Part shown: positions 1 to 7,262 of the stretch, piece after piece
Numbering within the stretch: the stretch's first letter is position 1
How the letters are laid out: every line of letters begins with the position of its first letter
NCBI RefSeq assembly: GCF_009900745.1
Contig: NZ_WXVU01000017.1
Coordinates: 60,768 to 124,767, forward strand
Direction of reading: 5' to 3'
DNA length: 64,000 nt
Origin: Chryseobacterium sp. c4a
GTDB lineage: Bacteria > Bacteroidota > Bacteroidia > Flavobacteriales > Weeksellaceae
Translations under genes and position numbers: made by a program
Notes under the pieces: model-generated
What the model was told of the DNA's origin: nothing
What the model saw: only the letters and a program-made list of their open reading frames with translations
Database searches by the model: none

Positions 1-1
1 T

Positions 2-640
2 GAGTTGAAAGACAAAGCTGACAGCATTATTCCGCTAACTACTTATGAGTTCAAGGACGGAATAATCAGCTTTATTATGACTGGTAAAAGAGATACACAA
101 AAGTACACAAGAACAACTGAAAATACAGGATATACCCAACAGTTTTCTAACTCATTTCAGACCCAAATTGACTTTTACAAAAATGGTTCAATTCATACTA
201 TAAGACATTTTGGATATGGAGTAAAAGCTGCCGGTTATCCTGTAGGAATATGGTATGCTTATTCTGAAGACGGAACATTGCTACAGAAAATAGATCATGA
301 CTCTCATTTCAGAATGAATTTTTATGAGGTTCTGGCTATAGCGGATTCATATGGATCTCCCTTTATAGGTATTGACAGATCTTTTAATGATATTCATTCC
401 TATTGGTATATTTTACTTTCTCCGCATCCGGAAGACAGAACAACAAAAGTGATAAGGAAATTGGTAGATGATAAAACAGGGCAAATAATATACAGTATCG
501 TCGATGAACAACAAAAATATTTAAAAACCAAGGCCTATGACAGTCTAAATCTTAGCAAAGAATCCCTGGAATGGTTACAGGAGAATGACAAGCATCAGGT
601 TCCCGATGAAGAACTTTATAAGTTATTCAGGGGATATTGA
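2..640 (+). CDS. Hypothetical protein, 5' end cut by window edge
   Basis: The reading frame is open from the first bases of the window to a TGA at 638-640, so the true start probably lies upstream; the TTG at 5 is only the first possible start inside the window. About 211 residues are visible. The protein is rich in aromatic and charged residues and contains short phrases such as GYPVGIWYAYSEDGTLLQKIDHD that resemble MORN/toxin-antitoxin-type YwqK repeats (text of the form 'G.W..Y..DG.L'). No signal peptide can be judged. The next gene has its own promoter 50 bases downstream. Function is not recognised. Confidence 0.75.
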   Translation, partial: ELKDKADSIIPLTTYEFKDGIISFIMTGKRDTQKYTRTTENTGYTQQFSNSFQTQIDFYKNGSIHTIRHFGYGVKAAGYPVGIWYAYSEDGTLLQKIDHDSHFRMNFYEVLAIADSYGSPFIGIDRSFNDIHSYWYILLSPHPEDRTTKVIRKLVDDKTGQIIYSIVDEQQKYLKTKAYDSLNLSKESLEWLQENDKHQVPDEELYKLFRGY

Positions 641-692
641 TAATTTCAATAAATACATTTTTATTTTCCTCATCCAAAAAGCATTTAATTTA

Positions 693-700
693 TATATTTG
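693..700 (+). promoter_or_regulatory. TAnnTTTG -7 promoter element
   Basis: TATATTTG fits the Bacteroidota -7 consensus TAnnTTTG and lies 20 bases before the ATG at 721, in the gap after the preceding stop codon. It supports choosing the start at 721 rather than the upstream in-frame start at 637, which would precede this promoter. Confidence 0.6.
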
Positions 701-720
701 GGAATCTAAAATTTGTTAAG

Positions 721-1518
721 ATGATTTCAGTAAACAAAGCATTGTACCTATCTGCTTTCAGTATTTTTTCTTTAGCCTTCGTTAAGGGTCAAAATAAAGT
801 TCCTTTTGGTGTTGTAAAAGCTGAAGAGGGATATGCCAATGTGCGTGTTCATAAAGACAACTACAGAAAAATTGTAGATAAGATCAGAATGCGTAAAGGT
901 GATGTATTTGTTTTTGTAAAGCCTGCTCCGGGAGAAACGGAGTGGATCTGGATCAAATATCCTGAAAAGCAGGATGAAGACAAACCATTTGTACGATATG
1001 AAACTCTTGACAAAGAAGGAATGGTTAACAAAGAACGTATTGCCTTTGTGGATCAACTTCCCGCTTATACTCCTTCTAAATCTAAAAACGGAAGATCATT
1101 GATCTTCACTGATAATTCTGATCCCAAAATTCCTACTGCACAAAGGAGCAAAGTTGTCATTGATGTATATCCTTCTAATGCCGGTTACCGTAAAAAAGAA
1201 AAGGATGCGGAAGGAAAGCTTCTTACCATTGATAAAGTTAAACCTTGGGGAATTGGCAACGAACTTCCTGAAGGGATGACTGAGATCAAATCTATCAGAC
1301 TTCAGCAACCCGGAAGAGGTTCTGTTTTTGTAAGAGAAGCCATCAAAAATATGTTCCAGCCTACCATGGATTTCAATAATGTAGGAGTAACTGCATTGGA
1401 CAATGACAACATTTTCCTTTATATGATCAATGGTTCGGGAGAATATAGATATACCACTTTATGGACGATCAAAAAGGGAAGAGTAATCAGTCAGATTATT
1501 TATCATAATCCGGAATAA
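721..1518 (+). CDS. Hypothetical exported protein
   Basis: A 265-residue protein with an N-terminal hydrophobic signal (ALYLSAFSIFSLAFVKGQ) ending in a likely signal-peptidase site, so probably periplasmic or surface-exposed. The stretch after the signal (VVKAEEGYANVRVHKDNYRK, then an acidic/aromatic region with WIWIKYP) resembles a bacterial SH3-like fold, but this is an inference from pattern only. I chose ATG 721 over 637 because the signal peptide starts there and a TAnnTTTG promoter lies between the two. No operon partner; a cobalamin riboswitch follows with its own promoter. Confidence 0.7.
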   Translation: MISVNKALYLSAFSIFSLAFVKGQNKVPFGVVKAEEGYANVRVHKDNYRKIVDKIRMRKGDVFVFVKPAPGETEWIWIKYPEKQDEDKPFVRYETLDKEGMVNKERIAFVDQLPAYTPSKSKNGRSLIFTDNSDPKIPTAQRSKVVIDVYPSNAGYRKKEKDAEGKLLTIDKVKPWGIGNELPEGMTEIKSIRLQQPGRGSVFVREAIKNMFQPTMDFNNVGVTALDNDNIFLYMINGSGEYRYTTLWTIKKGRVISQIIYHNPE

Positions 1519-1524
1519 ATTCAT

Positions 1525-1532
1525 TAATTTTG
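1525..1532 (+). promoter_or_regulatory. TAnnTTTG promoter of the riboswitch transcript
   Basis: TAATTTTG matches the Bacteroidota -7 element and sits just upstream of the cobalamin riboswitch, about 320 bases before the thioesterase start codon. It implies a long 5' leader that contains the aptamer. Confidence 0.55.
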
Positions 1533-1549
1533 CAGCCGAAAAAGTTTTA

Positions 1550-1720
1550 ACGCTTATTCATCATAGAAACTGGTTCTGTATAACCACAGATTAAAAGGGA
1601 ACCGTGTGAAAATCACGGACTGTCGCGCAACTGTAAGTAACTGTAATCTTTATCAAAGATCCACTGTGCGAGGCATGGGAAGGAGATAAAAGATGTTACA
1701 AGTCAGGAGACCTGCCACTT
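1550..1720 (+). promoter_or_regulatory. Cobalamin (vitamin B12) riboswitch
   Basis: The hallmark segments of the adenosylcobalamin aptamer are present in order: GGGAACCGTGTGAAAATC (about 1597-1614), the near-invariant ACTGTCGCGCAACTGTAAG B12 box (about 1619-1637), GGGAAGGAG (about 1678-1686) and AAGTCAGGAGACCTGCC (about 1700-1716). Such riboswitches normally repress B12 uptake or synthesis genes, or B12-independent isozymes, when cobalamin is abundant. Here the next annotated gene is an acyl-CoA thioesterase, with no btuB or metE visible. Exact 5' and 3' edges are estimates. Confidence 0.95.
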
Positions 1721-1763
1721 TCTTAAACAAGAAACTTTCGCGATTTGAAGTTTTATTGATCTG

Positions 1764-1853
1764 ATGGATTGTTTCAGGAATTTCCAACGTTCCTGTCATT
1801 ATTCTGTTGTTTTGATACTATTTCATTTCGCCTTAATTAATAATGAAATATGA
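1764..1853 (+). CDS. Possible 29-codon leader ORF coupled to the thioesterase
   Basis: An ATG at 1764, just after the cobalamin aptamer, opens a 29-codon frame whose TGA (1851-1853) overlaps the thioesterase ATG (1850-1852) in the ATGA arrangement typical of translational coupling. The peptide (MDCFRNFQRSCHYSVV...) resembles nothing I know. It may be a coupling leader, or the overlap may be chance. Confidence 0.3.
   Translation: MDCFRNFQRSCHYSVVLILFHFALINNEI
1819..1850 (+). promoter_or_regulatory. Hairpin abutting the thioesterase start codon
   Basis: TATTTCATT (1819-1827) is perfectly complementary to AATGAAATA (1842-1850), giving a 9-bp stem with a 14-base loop whose 3' arm runs into the ATG at 1850. 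In a riboswitch leader such a stem could act as the translational expression platform. This function is inferred; only the complementarity is seen. Confidence 0.4.
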
Positions 1854-2233
1854 CTACAGAAGAAAGAATTGAAGCTGCCGAAACCAGAATCTTTAAAGCG
1901 GTTTTCCCTAACACAACCAATCATTACGATACTCTTTTCGGAGGTACTGCCATGCAGCTTATGGATGAAGTAGCCTTTATTGCTGCAACCCGTTTCGCAA
2001 GAAAAAGAGTGGTAACAGTAAGCAGTGACAAAATTGATTTTAAAAAACCTATTCCTGCAGGAACTATTGTAGAATTAATCGGAAAAGTTTCATACGTTGG
2101 AAAAACAAGTATGAAAGTAAATGTTGAAATTTACACTGAGCAGATGTATTCTTACGAAAGAGAAAAAGCAATCGTAGGTGATTTTACTTTTGTAGCGATT
2201 GATGAATTCAAGAAACCAATCCAGATACTATAA
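1850..2233 (+). CDS. Acyl-CoA thioesterase, YciA/hotdog family
   Basis: A 127-residue hotdog-fold protein. It should hydrolyse acyl-CoA thioesters in the cytoplasm. The segment HYDTLFGGTAMQLMDEVAFIAATRF (about 25-50) is the signature of YciA/BFIT-type thioesterases, with the catalytic Asp in LMDE on the hotdog helix, followed by a beta-rich half (VVTVSSDKIDFKKPIPAG). Length is normal for the family. It is a single-gene transcript: a cobalamin riboswitch leader lies upstream and a strong terminator immediately downstream. Control of a thioesterase by B12 is unexpected; B12-dependent methylmalonyl-CoA metabolism could be the link, but that is speculation. Confidence 0.88.
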   Translation: MTTEERIEAAETRIFKAVFPNTTNHYDTLFGGTAMQLMDEVAFIAATRFARKRVVTVSSDKIDFKKPIPAGTIVELIGKVSYVGKTSMKVNVEIYTEQMYSYEREKAIVGDFTFVAIDEFKKPIQIL

Positions 2234-2237
2234 ATAG

Positions 2238-2277
2238 AAAAGTTTCGGGCGGCCTTTGGCCGCCCGAAACTTTTTAT
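2238..2277 (+). terminator. Rho-independent terminator after the thioesterase
   Basis: An almost perfect GC-rich stem, AAAGTTTCGGGCGGCC paired with GGCCGCCCGAAACTTT around a TTT loop, followed by a T run. It begins a few bases after the thioesterase stop codon. Confidence 0.92.
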
Positions 2278-2386
2278 GATATATGTTTTATTCTAAACTC
2301 CGAATAAAATATTTCCGTTTTTGCGAATGATGGAAAAGCTAAACGAATGGCTCCCAAATATATTATAGAGTAACAATAACGCCTAG

Positions 2387-2410
2387 CCTCCCTCTTCCAG
2401 CTTCCTCACT
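2387..2410 (-). repeat. Copy of dispersed GGAAGCTGGAAG-type repeat
   Basis: On the minus strand this short intergenic stretch reads GGAAGCTGGAAGAGGGAGG. Closely related strings occur at 25164-25190 and 32563-32630, also between genes. It looks like one member of a low-complexity dispersed family. Confidence 0.4.
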
Positions 2411-2414
2411 TAGA

Positions 2415-3005
2415 TTATTTCAAAACTTTTTCTGTTTCAAGACTCTTGCTTAACAACAGTTCAAAGGCCTCTCCCATCTCGTCTGACGCTCTTGTAATAG
2501 CATTTTCAAGCATATTCCTGATCTGTTTCTCCGTTACACCAGCTTCCGTCCAGCTCTTTCCCGAAGTATAAGAATTCAGAATAAAAGGCATTATTCGATC
2601 GATAGAACAGGCAAAAACAGCATCCGGAGTAGCCTCTTCTTCAAACTCAAGCCATAGATTGAAAAATTCTGTACGTAAAGGTTCATCCAGAATTCCAAAG
2701 ATCTTCTGTGCGGAAATCTTTTCTCTTTCAAACTTTCCTACCATAGCTGCTTCATCAAAAAGAAAAGTATCTCCTGCTTCAATTTCCACAAGATCGTGAA
2801 TGGATAGCATTCTTATGACTCTCAATAAGTCAATATCCGCACGGTTTTTCGCATAAGGATAAAGGATTTGTGCCAGAATAATGATCTGCCAGGAGTGCTC
2901 TGCCGTATTTTCTCTTCTGGAATCATCCGCATTGTAATTTCTTCTCTGTACATTTTTCAAGGCATCTACAGCCAGGATAAAATCGATTTCTTTCTGGATT
3001 TTCAT
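2415..3005 (-). CDS. HD-domain phosphohydrolase (YfbR/5'-deoxynucleotidase-like)
   Basis: A 196-residue cytoplasmic HD-superfamily protein. The metal-binding motif is visible: H in NTAEHSWQ (about residue 37), HD in LSIHDLVEIEAGD (about 69-70) and a distal D in CSIDRIMP (about 149). Together with the ADDSRRENTAEHSW opening this fits the YfbR/HDDC2 subgroup, whose characterised members remove phosphate from deoxynucleoside monophosphates; substrate here is inferred. It begins one base after the stop of the exported protein upstream on the same strand, so the two are co-transcribed. Confidence 0.82.
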   Translation of the reverse strand: MKIQKEIDFILAVDALKNVQRRNYNADDSRRENTAEHSWQIIILAQILYPYAKNRADIDLLRVIRMLSIHDLVEIEAGDTFLFDEAAMVGKFEREKISAQKIFGILDEPLRTEFFNLWLEFEEEATPDAVFACSIDRIMPFILNSYTSGKSWTEAGVTEKQIRNMLENAITRASDEMGEAFELLLSKSLETEKVLK

Positions 3006-3006
3006 T

Positions 3007-3711
3007 TTACTTTTCTCTATTATATTGATCTGATGGATATACCTTAGTTCTGGTCGTCCACTTATTATTCTTTTTTTCTTTGATGATAACTTTCACATAG
3101 CCATCTTCGCTTTCGTCTTCTTGTTTTTCAAGCACTTTATCGAGTCCTTTATTCGGAATGACTTCATATTCTGTAGTAAAAAAATTACAGCATCCGGATT
3201 TTCCAAAGGCAATAAGGCGTTTACGAACCGGATCTGTTTCAAAAAAATCAAAATTATCTGATCCCAACTCTGTAAGTTCTTTACTTTTTACAAACGACAT
3301 TCTGGTACTATTGAATACGTATACATCATAAGACGCTGAACTGTAATTCCCCATATTACCATTTCTTATCGCCAGATCATCGGTTCCATCAAAATTAAAA
3401 TCACCAAAAATCAAAGGGCTTTGCTCTTTCGCTAATGGGATTATTTTCCCGCGTTCCAATCTCTGTCCCTTTCCAAGATATAACACCAGATTATCTGATG
3501 TAAAGGTTTGTACTTTGCTGTTCTTATTATCAAATAATTCCACTGTTCCTTTATCCATACATTGATCATCAAAACAATTATTGATGGTAATAATGGCATC
3601 ATAATTTTTTGAAGCATCTTTTACCTCAAACTGATATTGCCCAAAACATAAAGGGCCTAATAATATAAAAGCAGATAAACTCTTGTAATAATTTAAAATA
3701 TTCATGTTCAT
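3007..3711 (-). CDS. Exported protein with FG-GAP/XAC2610-like repeat
   Basis: Secreted protein of about 234 residues. I start it at the ATG at 3711 (or the second ATG at 3705), not at 3747, because a CAAAAATA minus-strand promoter element at 3749-3756 would place the transcript start near 3742. The signal peptide is NYYKSLSAFILLGPLCFGQ. The central motif GDFNFDGTDDLAIRNGNMG is an FG-GAP-type calcium-binding loop, as in XAC2610-family exported proteins. A CC pair (GKSGCCNFF) is notable. It heads a two-gene unit with the HD phosphohydrolase; their functional link is unknown. Confidence 0.7.
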   Translation of the reverse strand: MNMNILNYYKSLSAFILLGPLCFGQYQFEVKDASKNYDAIITINNCFDDQCMDKGTVELFDNKNSKVQTFTSDNLVLYLGKGQRLERGKIIPLAKEQSPLIFGDFNFDGTDDLAIRNGNMGNYSSASYDVYVFNSTRMSFVKSKELTELGSDNFDFFETDPVRKRLIAFGKSGCCNFFTTEYEVIPNKGLDKVLEKQEDESEDGYVKVIIKEKKNNKWTTRTKVYPSDQYNREK

Positions 3712-3748
3712 AGTAATATAGGATTCAACTGTTTTGTAAACGTTCAAA

Positions 3749-3756
3749 CAAAAATA
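3749..3756 (-). promoter_or_regulatory. TAnnTTTG promoter (minus strand)
   Basis: CAAAAATA on the plus strand is TATTTTTG on the minus strand, a match to the Bacteroidota -7 element, placed to drive the exported-protein/HD gene pair. Confidence 0.55.
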
Positions 3757-3790
3757 CGAATCATAGTTCCTATTTCAAAACTCAAATGTG

Positions 3791-3916
3791 GTGAGACAAG
3801 TAATAAACTATGAGTCAACAGAAGCTGAAGTTATAAGCAAGGCTCTTGATTTAGATACCAACTATACAAATGCTTTTCACAAATAGCACAATAATCTGAG
3901 GAAATTAATAAAGTAG
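3791..3916 (+). pseudogene. Remnant of a TPR protein
   Basis: Read from the GTG at 3791, the frame gives ...EAEVISKALDLDTNYTNAFHK, an in-frame TAG at 3884, and then HNNLRKLIK before another stop at 3914. The phrase ALDLDTNYTNAF followed by NNLRKL is the TPR consensus (AL.LDP.Y..A..N.G). With no start context and an internal stop this is best read as a decayed fragment of a TPR gene. No parent copy is visible nearby. Confidence 0.4.
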
Positions 3917-4174
3917 AACCATACAATGTTGTCTAATACTATTTTCACTCCTGCTTTGTCTAAATCTATCCCAGATCCCCCTTAATCTTTCTGCTATTTC
4001 CACCTTAGATTTTACAAACTTCAACAATTATTTACACTTTTTTAAAGACTTTTTCTCGAAAAAAACAAAATTCATAAAATTGATCAAAAATTTATTACAT
4101 TGATTATCAATATTTTAATCATTTTATTTTCAAAATTTCACTACTTTGTATTGCATAATACCATTTTATTTACA
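3917..4174. other. AT-rich intergenic region, nothing recognised
   Basis: Between the TPR remnant and the PadR promoter the sequence is very AT-rich with no codon-like frame, clear hairpin or repeat. Upstream regulatory sites for the PadR operon may lie here, but I see no palindrome strong enough to call. Confidence 0.4.
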
Positions 4175-4182
4175 TATCTTTG
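4175..4182 (+). promoter_or_regulatory. TAnnTTTG promoter of the padR-pspC operon
   Basis: TATCTTTG is a consensus -7 element; a TTG at 4151-4153 lies 21 bases upstream as a plausible -33 element. The leader to the ATG at 4262 is about 75 bases long. Confidence 0.65.
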
Positions 4183-4261
4183 TAATGTAAAATTAGAAAA
4201 GGCTCAACTAGCTAGGGGCATTTTTCTAAAAATATAACCTAATTAACAAAACTTATCAAAG

Positions 4262-4591
4262 ATGAATACTGAAAATACCAAAGCGCAAATGCGAAAAGGA
4301 ATTCTGGAATTCTGTATTCTAAGTCTCATCAATCAGCGTGAAATGTATGTTTCTGATCTTATTGATGAACTGAAAAAAGGAAAACTGGATGTCGTGGAAG
4401 GAACCCTCTACCCTCTTCTCACAAGACTTAAAAACGGAGAGTTTCTCTCTTACAGATGGGAAGAATCTACAGGTGGGCCACCCAGAAAATATTATCAGAT
4501 CACAGAAAAAGGCAAACTTTTTCTGGATGAACTTCAAAATACGTGGAATGAGCTTACCGCCTCAGTAAACCAAATCACTCAACAACATTAA
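4262..4591 (+). CDS. PadR-family transcriptional regulator
   Basis: A 109-residue winged-helix DNA-binding protein. The signature ILEFCILSLINQREMYVSDLIDELKKG ... VVEGTLYPLLTRLKNGEFLSYRWEESTGGPPRKYYQITEKG is diagnostic: the recognition helix is GTLYPLLTRL and the wing is GPPRKYYQIT. It is a short, PadR-s2 class protein without the long C-terminal helix domain. It is followed 11 bases later by a PspC membrane protein. In Bacteroidota this pairing is common, and the regulator probably controls its own operon, perhaps in response to envelope stress (inferred). Confidence 0.92.
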   Translation: MNTENTKAQMRKGILEFCILSLINQREMYVSDLIDELKKGKLDVVEGTLYPLLTRLKNGEFLSYRWEESTGGPPRKYYQITEKGKLFLDELQNTWNELTASVNQITQQH

Positions 4592-4602
4592 AAAACAAAG
4601 CT

Positions 4603-6324
4603 ATGAACAAGACACTCTCAATAGGACTCGCAGGTTTTTCTTTTACTATAGAAGAACACGCATATATAAAGCTCAGCGATTACCTGAACGCTCTTAGAAG
4701 CTCACTAGATGCTTCAGAAGCTGATGAGGTAATGCATGACATAGAAATAAGAATGGTGGAGATCTTCAGAGATTCTCTAGGAAAACGTGAAGTAATAAAC
4801 GATACCGATGTAGAAAAGGTAATCGCACAGATCGGAACTCCTGAGAAAATTGAAGAGCAGGAAGAGGCTTATTTTTCTGAAAAAAATACAAATAAAAAAA
4901 CCAATACAGGAACTAATTACTCAGATAAAAAACAATTGTTCCGTGATCCTGAAAAACAAAAAGTTGCAGGTGTTTGTGCTGGTTTAGCTCAGTATGTAGG
5001 AATGGATATTACAGCAATGAGAGCAATCTGGCTTGGAGTTTTCGTATTAGGAATCTTCACAGCAGCCATCTCCTCTTCATTGATTGGACTTCTTTATGTA
5101 ATTCTTTGGGCCGTACTTCCAAAAGCCGAAACAGCAGCAGATTTCCTGAAAATGCAGGGAAAGCCTATGAACTTCGACAATCTTAAGAATGAGTCTAATA
5201 AATTGGTACAATTTGCCAATGAATCTACTCAGAGGGTCGGAGAGATCTACAACGAAAATAAACCGTACATCAACAATGCCGGGAGCGGAATCTGGAATGT
5301 ACTGAAATACATTGTAGGCGGAATCTTTGTCCTACTGGCTGTAAGCAGTATCATAGGAGTCTTTGTTATCTTTGGACTTTTCGGAACAGGAGTAGACTTT
5401 CCTGGAGCGAATAAAATAGAATTTTACATGGGCGAAAATGGCCTTGATAAAGTTTTAGTTGCAATAATGGTTCTTGGAAGTTTAATTCCGGCAATTATTT
5501 TCAGTTTATTAGGAATTAAGATCTTTTCACCTAAGACAAAACTAAGAAATATCGGATGGGTACTAGGAGGAATATTCCTTTTACTTCTTGGATTAGGAGC
5601 TTATTTTGGAGTAAGCATGGCTAAGAAAAATCTAATCTACAAAGGCAGCAAAGAAGATATAGAAAATGTAGCCATCAATACGACTTCAGATACTGTTTAT
5701 GTAGATATTAAGCAGGTAACTATTCCTCAAAACTTTAAAGCTTATGACGATGACATCTATTCCGATAAGAGAAGTGTGTATGAAGAAGACTATATTTCAG
5801 TAGATGTGATAAGAAAAACAGACATTAAAACACCTTATCTGATTATCAAAAAAGAAGGAGACGGATATAATATCCCTGTTCAATTAACAGTTCCGGTAGA
5901 AATAGTGAACAACAAAGTAATGCTTCCTAATTTCATCAAATATCCTTATGACCAAAGGTTTAGAGATTACAGAGTAAATTATGAACTTGTAGTTCCTCAG
6001 AAAACCATTGTAATTCCTGTGAAGAAAGACCACATCCATTTTGATGGAGACCTGAATGGAGATGGAATGGATGATAATGACCAGGATGAGTATGACAACC
6101 ATAACGGAATCAGAATCGAAAAAAATAAGATTACGGTAAATGGTTCCAGCATAGAATACAACTCTGATGATAAAGACAGCATTATCATTAATGGTAAAAA
6201 AGTTCCTAACAACCAGGCTAAGAAAGTTATTGATTCCGTAGCATCTGATATTAAAAAAATCAACAAAGATGTGGACATCAAAATAAAGGACGGAAAAAAC
6301 GAAATATCCATACAAACTAAATAA
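4603..6324 (+). CDS. PspC-domain envelope protein
   Basis: A 573-residue membrane protein. The N-terminus (1-95) is cytoplasmic and contains a helix-rich HAAS-like segment (LSDYLNALRSSLDASEADEVMHDIEIRMVEIF). The PspC domain follows (about 110-175: KQLFRDPEKQKVAGVCAGLAQYVGMDI plus hydrophobic helices ending ILWAVLPK). Further membrane helices are near 233-262, 283-307 and 317-338. A roughly 235-residue C-terminal region is probably periplasmic and carries an acidic Asp-rich loop, DLNGDGMDDNDQDEYDNHNG. PspC proteins link membrane stress to phage-shock-type responses. It is co-transcribed with padR. Confidence 0.88.
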   Translation: MNKTLSIGLAGFSFTIEEHAYIKLSDYLNALRSSLDASEADEVMHDIEIRMVEIFRDSLGKREVINDTDVEKVIAQIGTPEKIEEQEEAYFSEKNTNKKTNTGTNYSDKKQLFRDPEKQKVAGVCAGLAQYVGMDITAMRAIWLGVFVLGIFTAAISSSLIGLLYVILWAVLPKAETAADFLKMQGKPMNFDNLKNESNKLVQFANESTQRVGEIYNENKPYINNAGSGIWNVLKYIVGGIFVLLAVSSIIGVFVIFGLFGTGVDFPGANKIEFYMGENGLDKVLVAIMVLGSLIPAIIFSLLGIKIFSPKTKLRNIGWVLGGIFLLLLGLGAYFGVSMAKKNLIYKGSKEDIENVAINTTSDTVYVDIKQVTIPQNFKAYDDDIYSDKRSVYEEDYISVDVIRKTDIKTPYLIIKKEGDGYNIPVQLTVPVEIVNNKVMLPNFIKYPYDQRFRDYRVNYELVVPQKTIVIPVKKDHIHFDGDLNGDGMDDNDQDEYDNHNGIRIEKNKITVNGSSIEYNSDDKDSIIINGKKVPNNQAKKVIDSVASDIKKINKDVDIKIKDGKNEISIQTK

Positions 6325-6498
6325 TTAACTACAGAGAGTGGTAGAAGGTGTGGATGGAAAGCAACCGTTTGAAATTCACACCATTCTTCTCTCAGAAATG
6401 TGAAAAAAACTAATTTTTAGTTCTCTATGTGAAAAAATTGTTTTAATTTCGTATAGCAAAAATTTAATAACCAACAAACACTAAAAAACACTCTTATT
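6325..6498. other. Intergenic region with a promoter-like direct repeat
   Basis: Between 6399 and 6451 the phrase ATGTGAAAAAA...TAATTT occurs twice, about 35 bases apart. The second copy ends in TAATTTCG (6444-6451), one base from the TAnnTTTG promoter consensus. This duplicated unit lies directly upstream of a 20-codon ORF. Confidence 0.4.
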
Positions 6499-6561
6499 AT
6501 GATACAATTTGCAATGGAATTCGTAATGAAAATCGTAGATTTAATCAACGGTTTATTTTAA
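6499..6561 (+). CDS. Candidate 20-residue small protein
   Basis: ATG 6499 to TAA 6561 encodes MIQFAMEFVMKIVDLINGLF, a peptide that would form an amphipathic helix with Phe/Val/Ile/Leu on one face and acidic and basic residues on the other. It has the A-rich pre-start context of local genes, a near-consensus promoter about 50 bases upstream and a clean intrinsic terminator 27 bases downstream, so it looks like a self-contained small gene. The composition recalls phenol-soluble-modulin-like or type I toxin peptides. Alternatively the transcript could be a small RNA and the ORF incidental. Confidence 0.45.
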   Translation: MIQFAMEFVMKIVDLINGLF

Positions 6562-6587
6562 GAGCAATAATATTTCAATATATTTGT

Positions 6588-6618
6588 AAAAGTATAACCA
6601 AATTGGTTATACTTTTTT
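6588..6618 (+). terminator. Intrinsic terminator after the small ORF
   Basis: AAGTATAACC and GGTTATACTT form a perfect 10-bp stem around AAATT, followed by TTTTTGTTTTT. It isolates the small ORF transcript from the acyltransferase gene. Confidence 0.85.
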
Positions 6619-6638
6619 GTTTTTAATCCCAAGAATCT

Positions 6639-7223
6639 ATGAAAAAGCTGATAGGCAAACTGATGTTAAAATTATTAGGATGGAAAGTCGTTCTGCAAGG
6701 CGATGTTAACGTCCTGAACCGATGTATCCTGGTGGTAGCCCCACATACCCACAATATGGAATACATTTTAGGAAACTTTGCCTATTGGTCTCTGAATAAA
6801 CCTTTAAAAATCATTATTAAGGACGCTCATACCAAAGCATGGTACGGAAGTGTTGTAAAAGGACTTGGAGGTATTGGTATCGACAGAAGCCAAAAGAATG
6901 ATCTTGTAAATTTCGTGGCCAACCAGTTTGCCAAAGAGGATTTCAGTCTTGTTATTACTCCGGAAGGAACAAGAAGCTGGGTACCAAAATGGAGAAAAGG
7001 ATTCTATCACATGGCTATGGCAGCAAAAGTTCCTATTGTACTGGCTGCAGGAGATTTTAAGAGAAATATTGTATACCTGGGCTACACTATCCCTTATGAA
7101 AGAATTGCATCCGTTCCTTTTTCTGAGATCATGCAGGAAATTCAGGATTATTACGTGAAAAACGATATCGTGCCTAAAGTTCCTGAGAACTGGAATCCTA
7201 ATATTATGGGAACTGGAGAATAA
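6639..7223 (+). CDS. PlsC-type acyltransferase family protein
   Basis: A 194-residue protein of the 1-acylglycerol-3-phosphate acyltransferase superfamily, acting at the cytoplasmic membrane face on lipid acceptors. Motif I reads VVAPHTHNMEY: the invariant His is present (H36), but the partner Asp of HX4D is Glu (E41). The second conserved block, TPEGTR (about residues 107-112), is intact. It is short and has no obvious transmembrane helix beyond the amphipathic N-terminus (KKLIGKLMLKLLGW). It lies 39 bases before the hotdog thioesterase, so the two may be co-transcribed. Substrate unknown. Confidence 0.8.
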   Translation: MKKLIGKLMLKLLGWKVVLQGDVNVLNRCILVVAPHTHNMEYILGNFAYWSLNKPLKIIIKDAHTKAWYGSVVKGLGGIGIDRSQKNDLVNFVANQFAKEDFSLVITPEGTRSWVPKWRKGFYHMAMAAKVPIVLAAGDFKRNIVYLGYTIPYERIASVPFSEIMQEIQDYYVKNDIVPKVPENWNPNIMGTGE

Positions 7224-7262
7224 TCAATTATCATCTATCAATCATCATTTATCTTTATAAAA

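Noticed and set aside
1550..1853. A btuB or metE gene as the riboswitch target
   Set aside because: No such reading frame exists between the aptamer and the thioesterase; the only frames are the 29-codon ORF and the thioesterase itself.
5884..6315. Long minus-strand ORFs opposite the PspC-protein gene
   Set aside because: They are shadows of the coding strand; composition (runs of Phe/Ile/Val from reversed Lys/Asn/Asp codons) and lack of start context argue against them.
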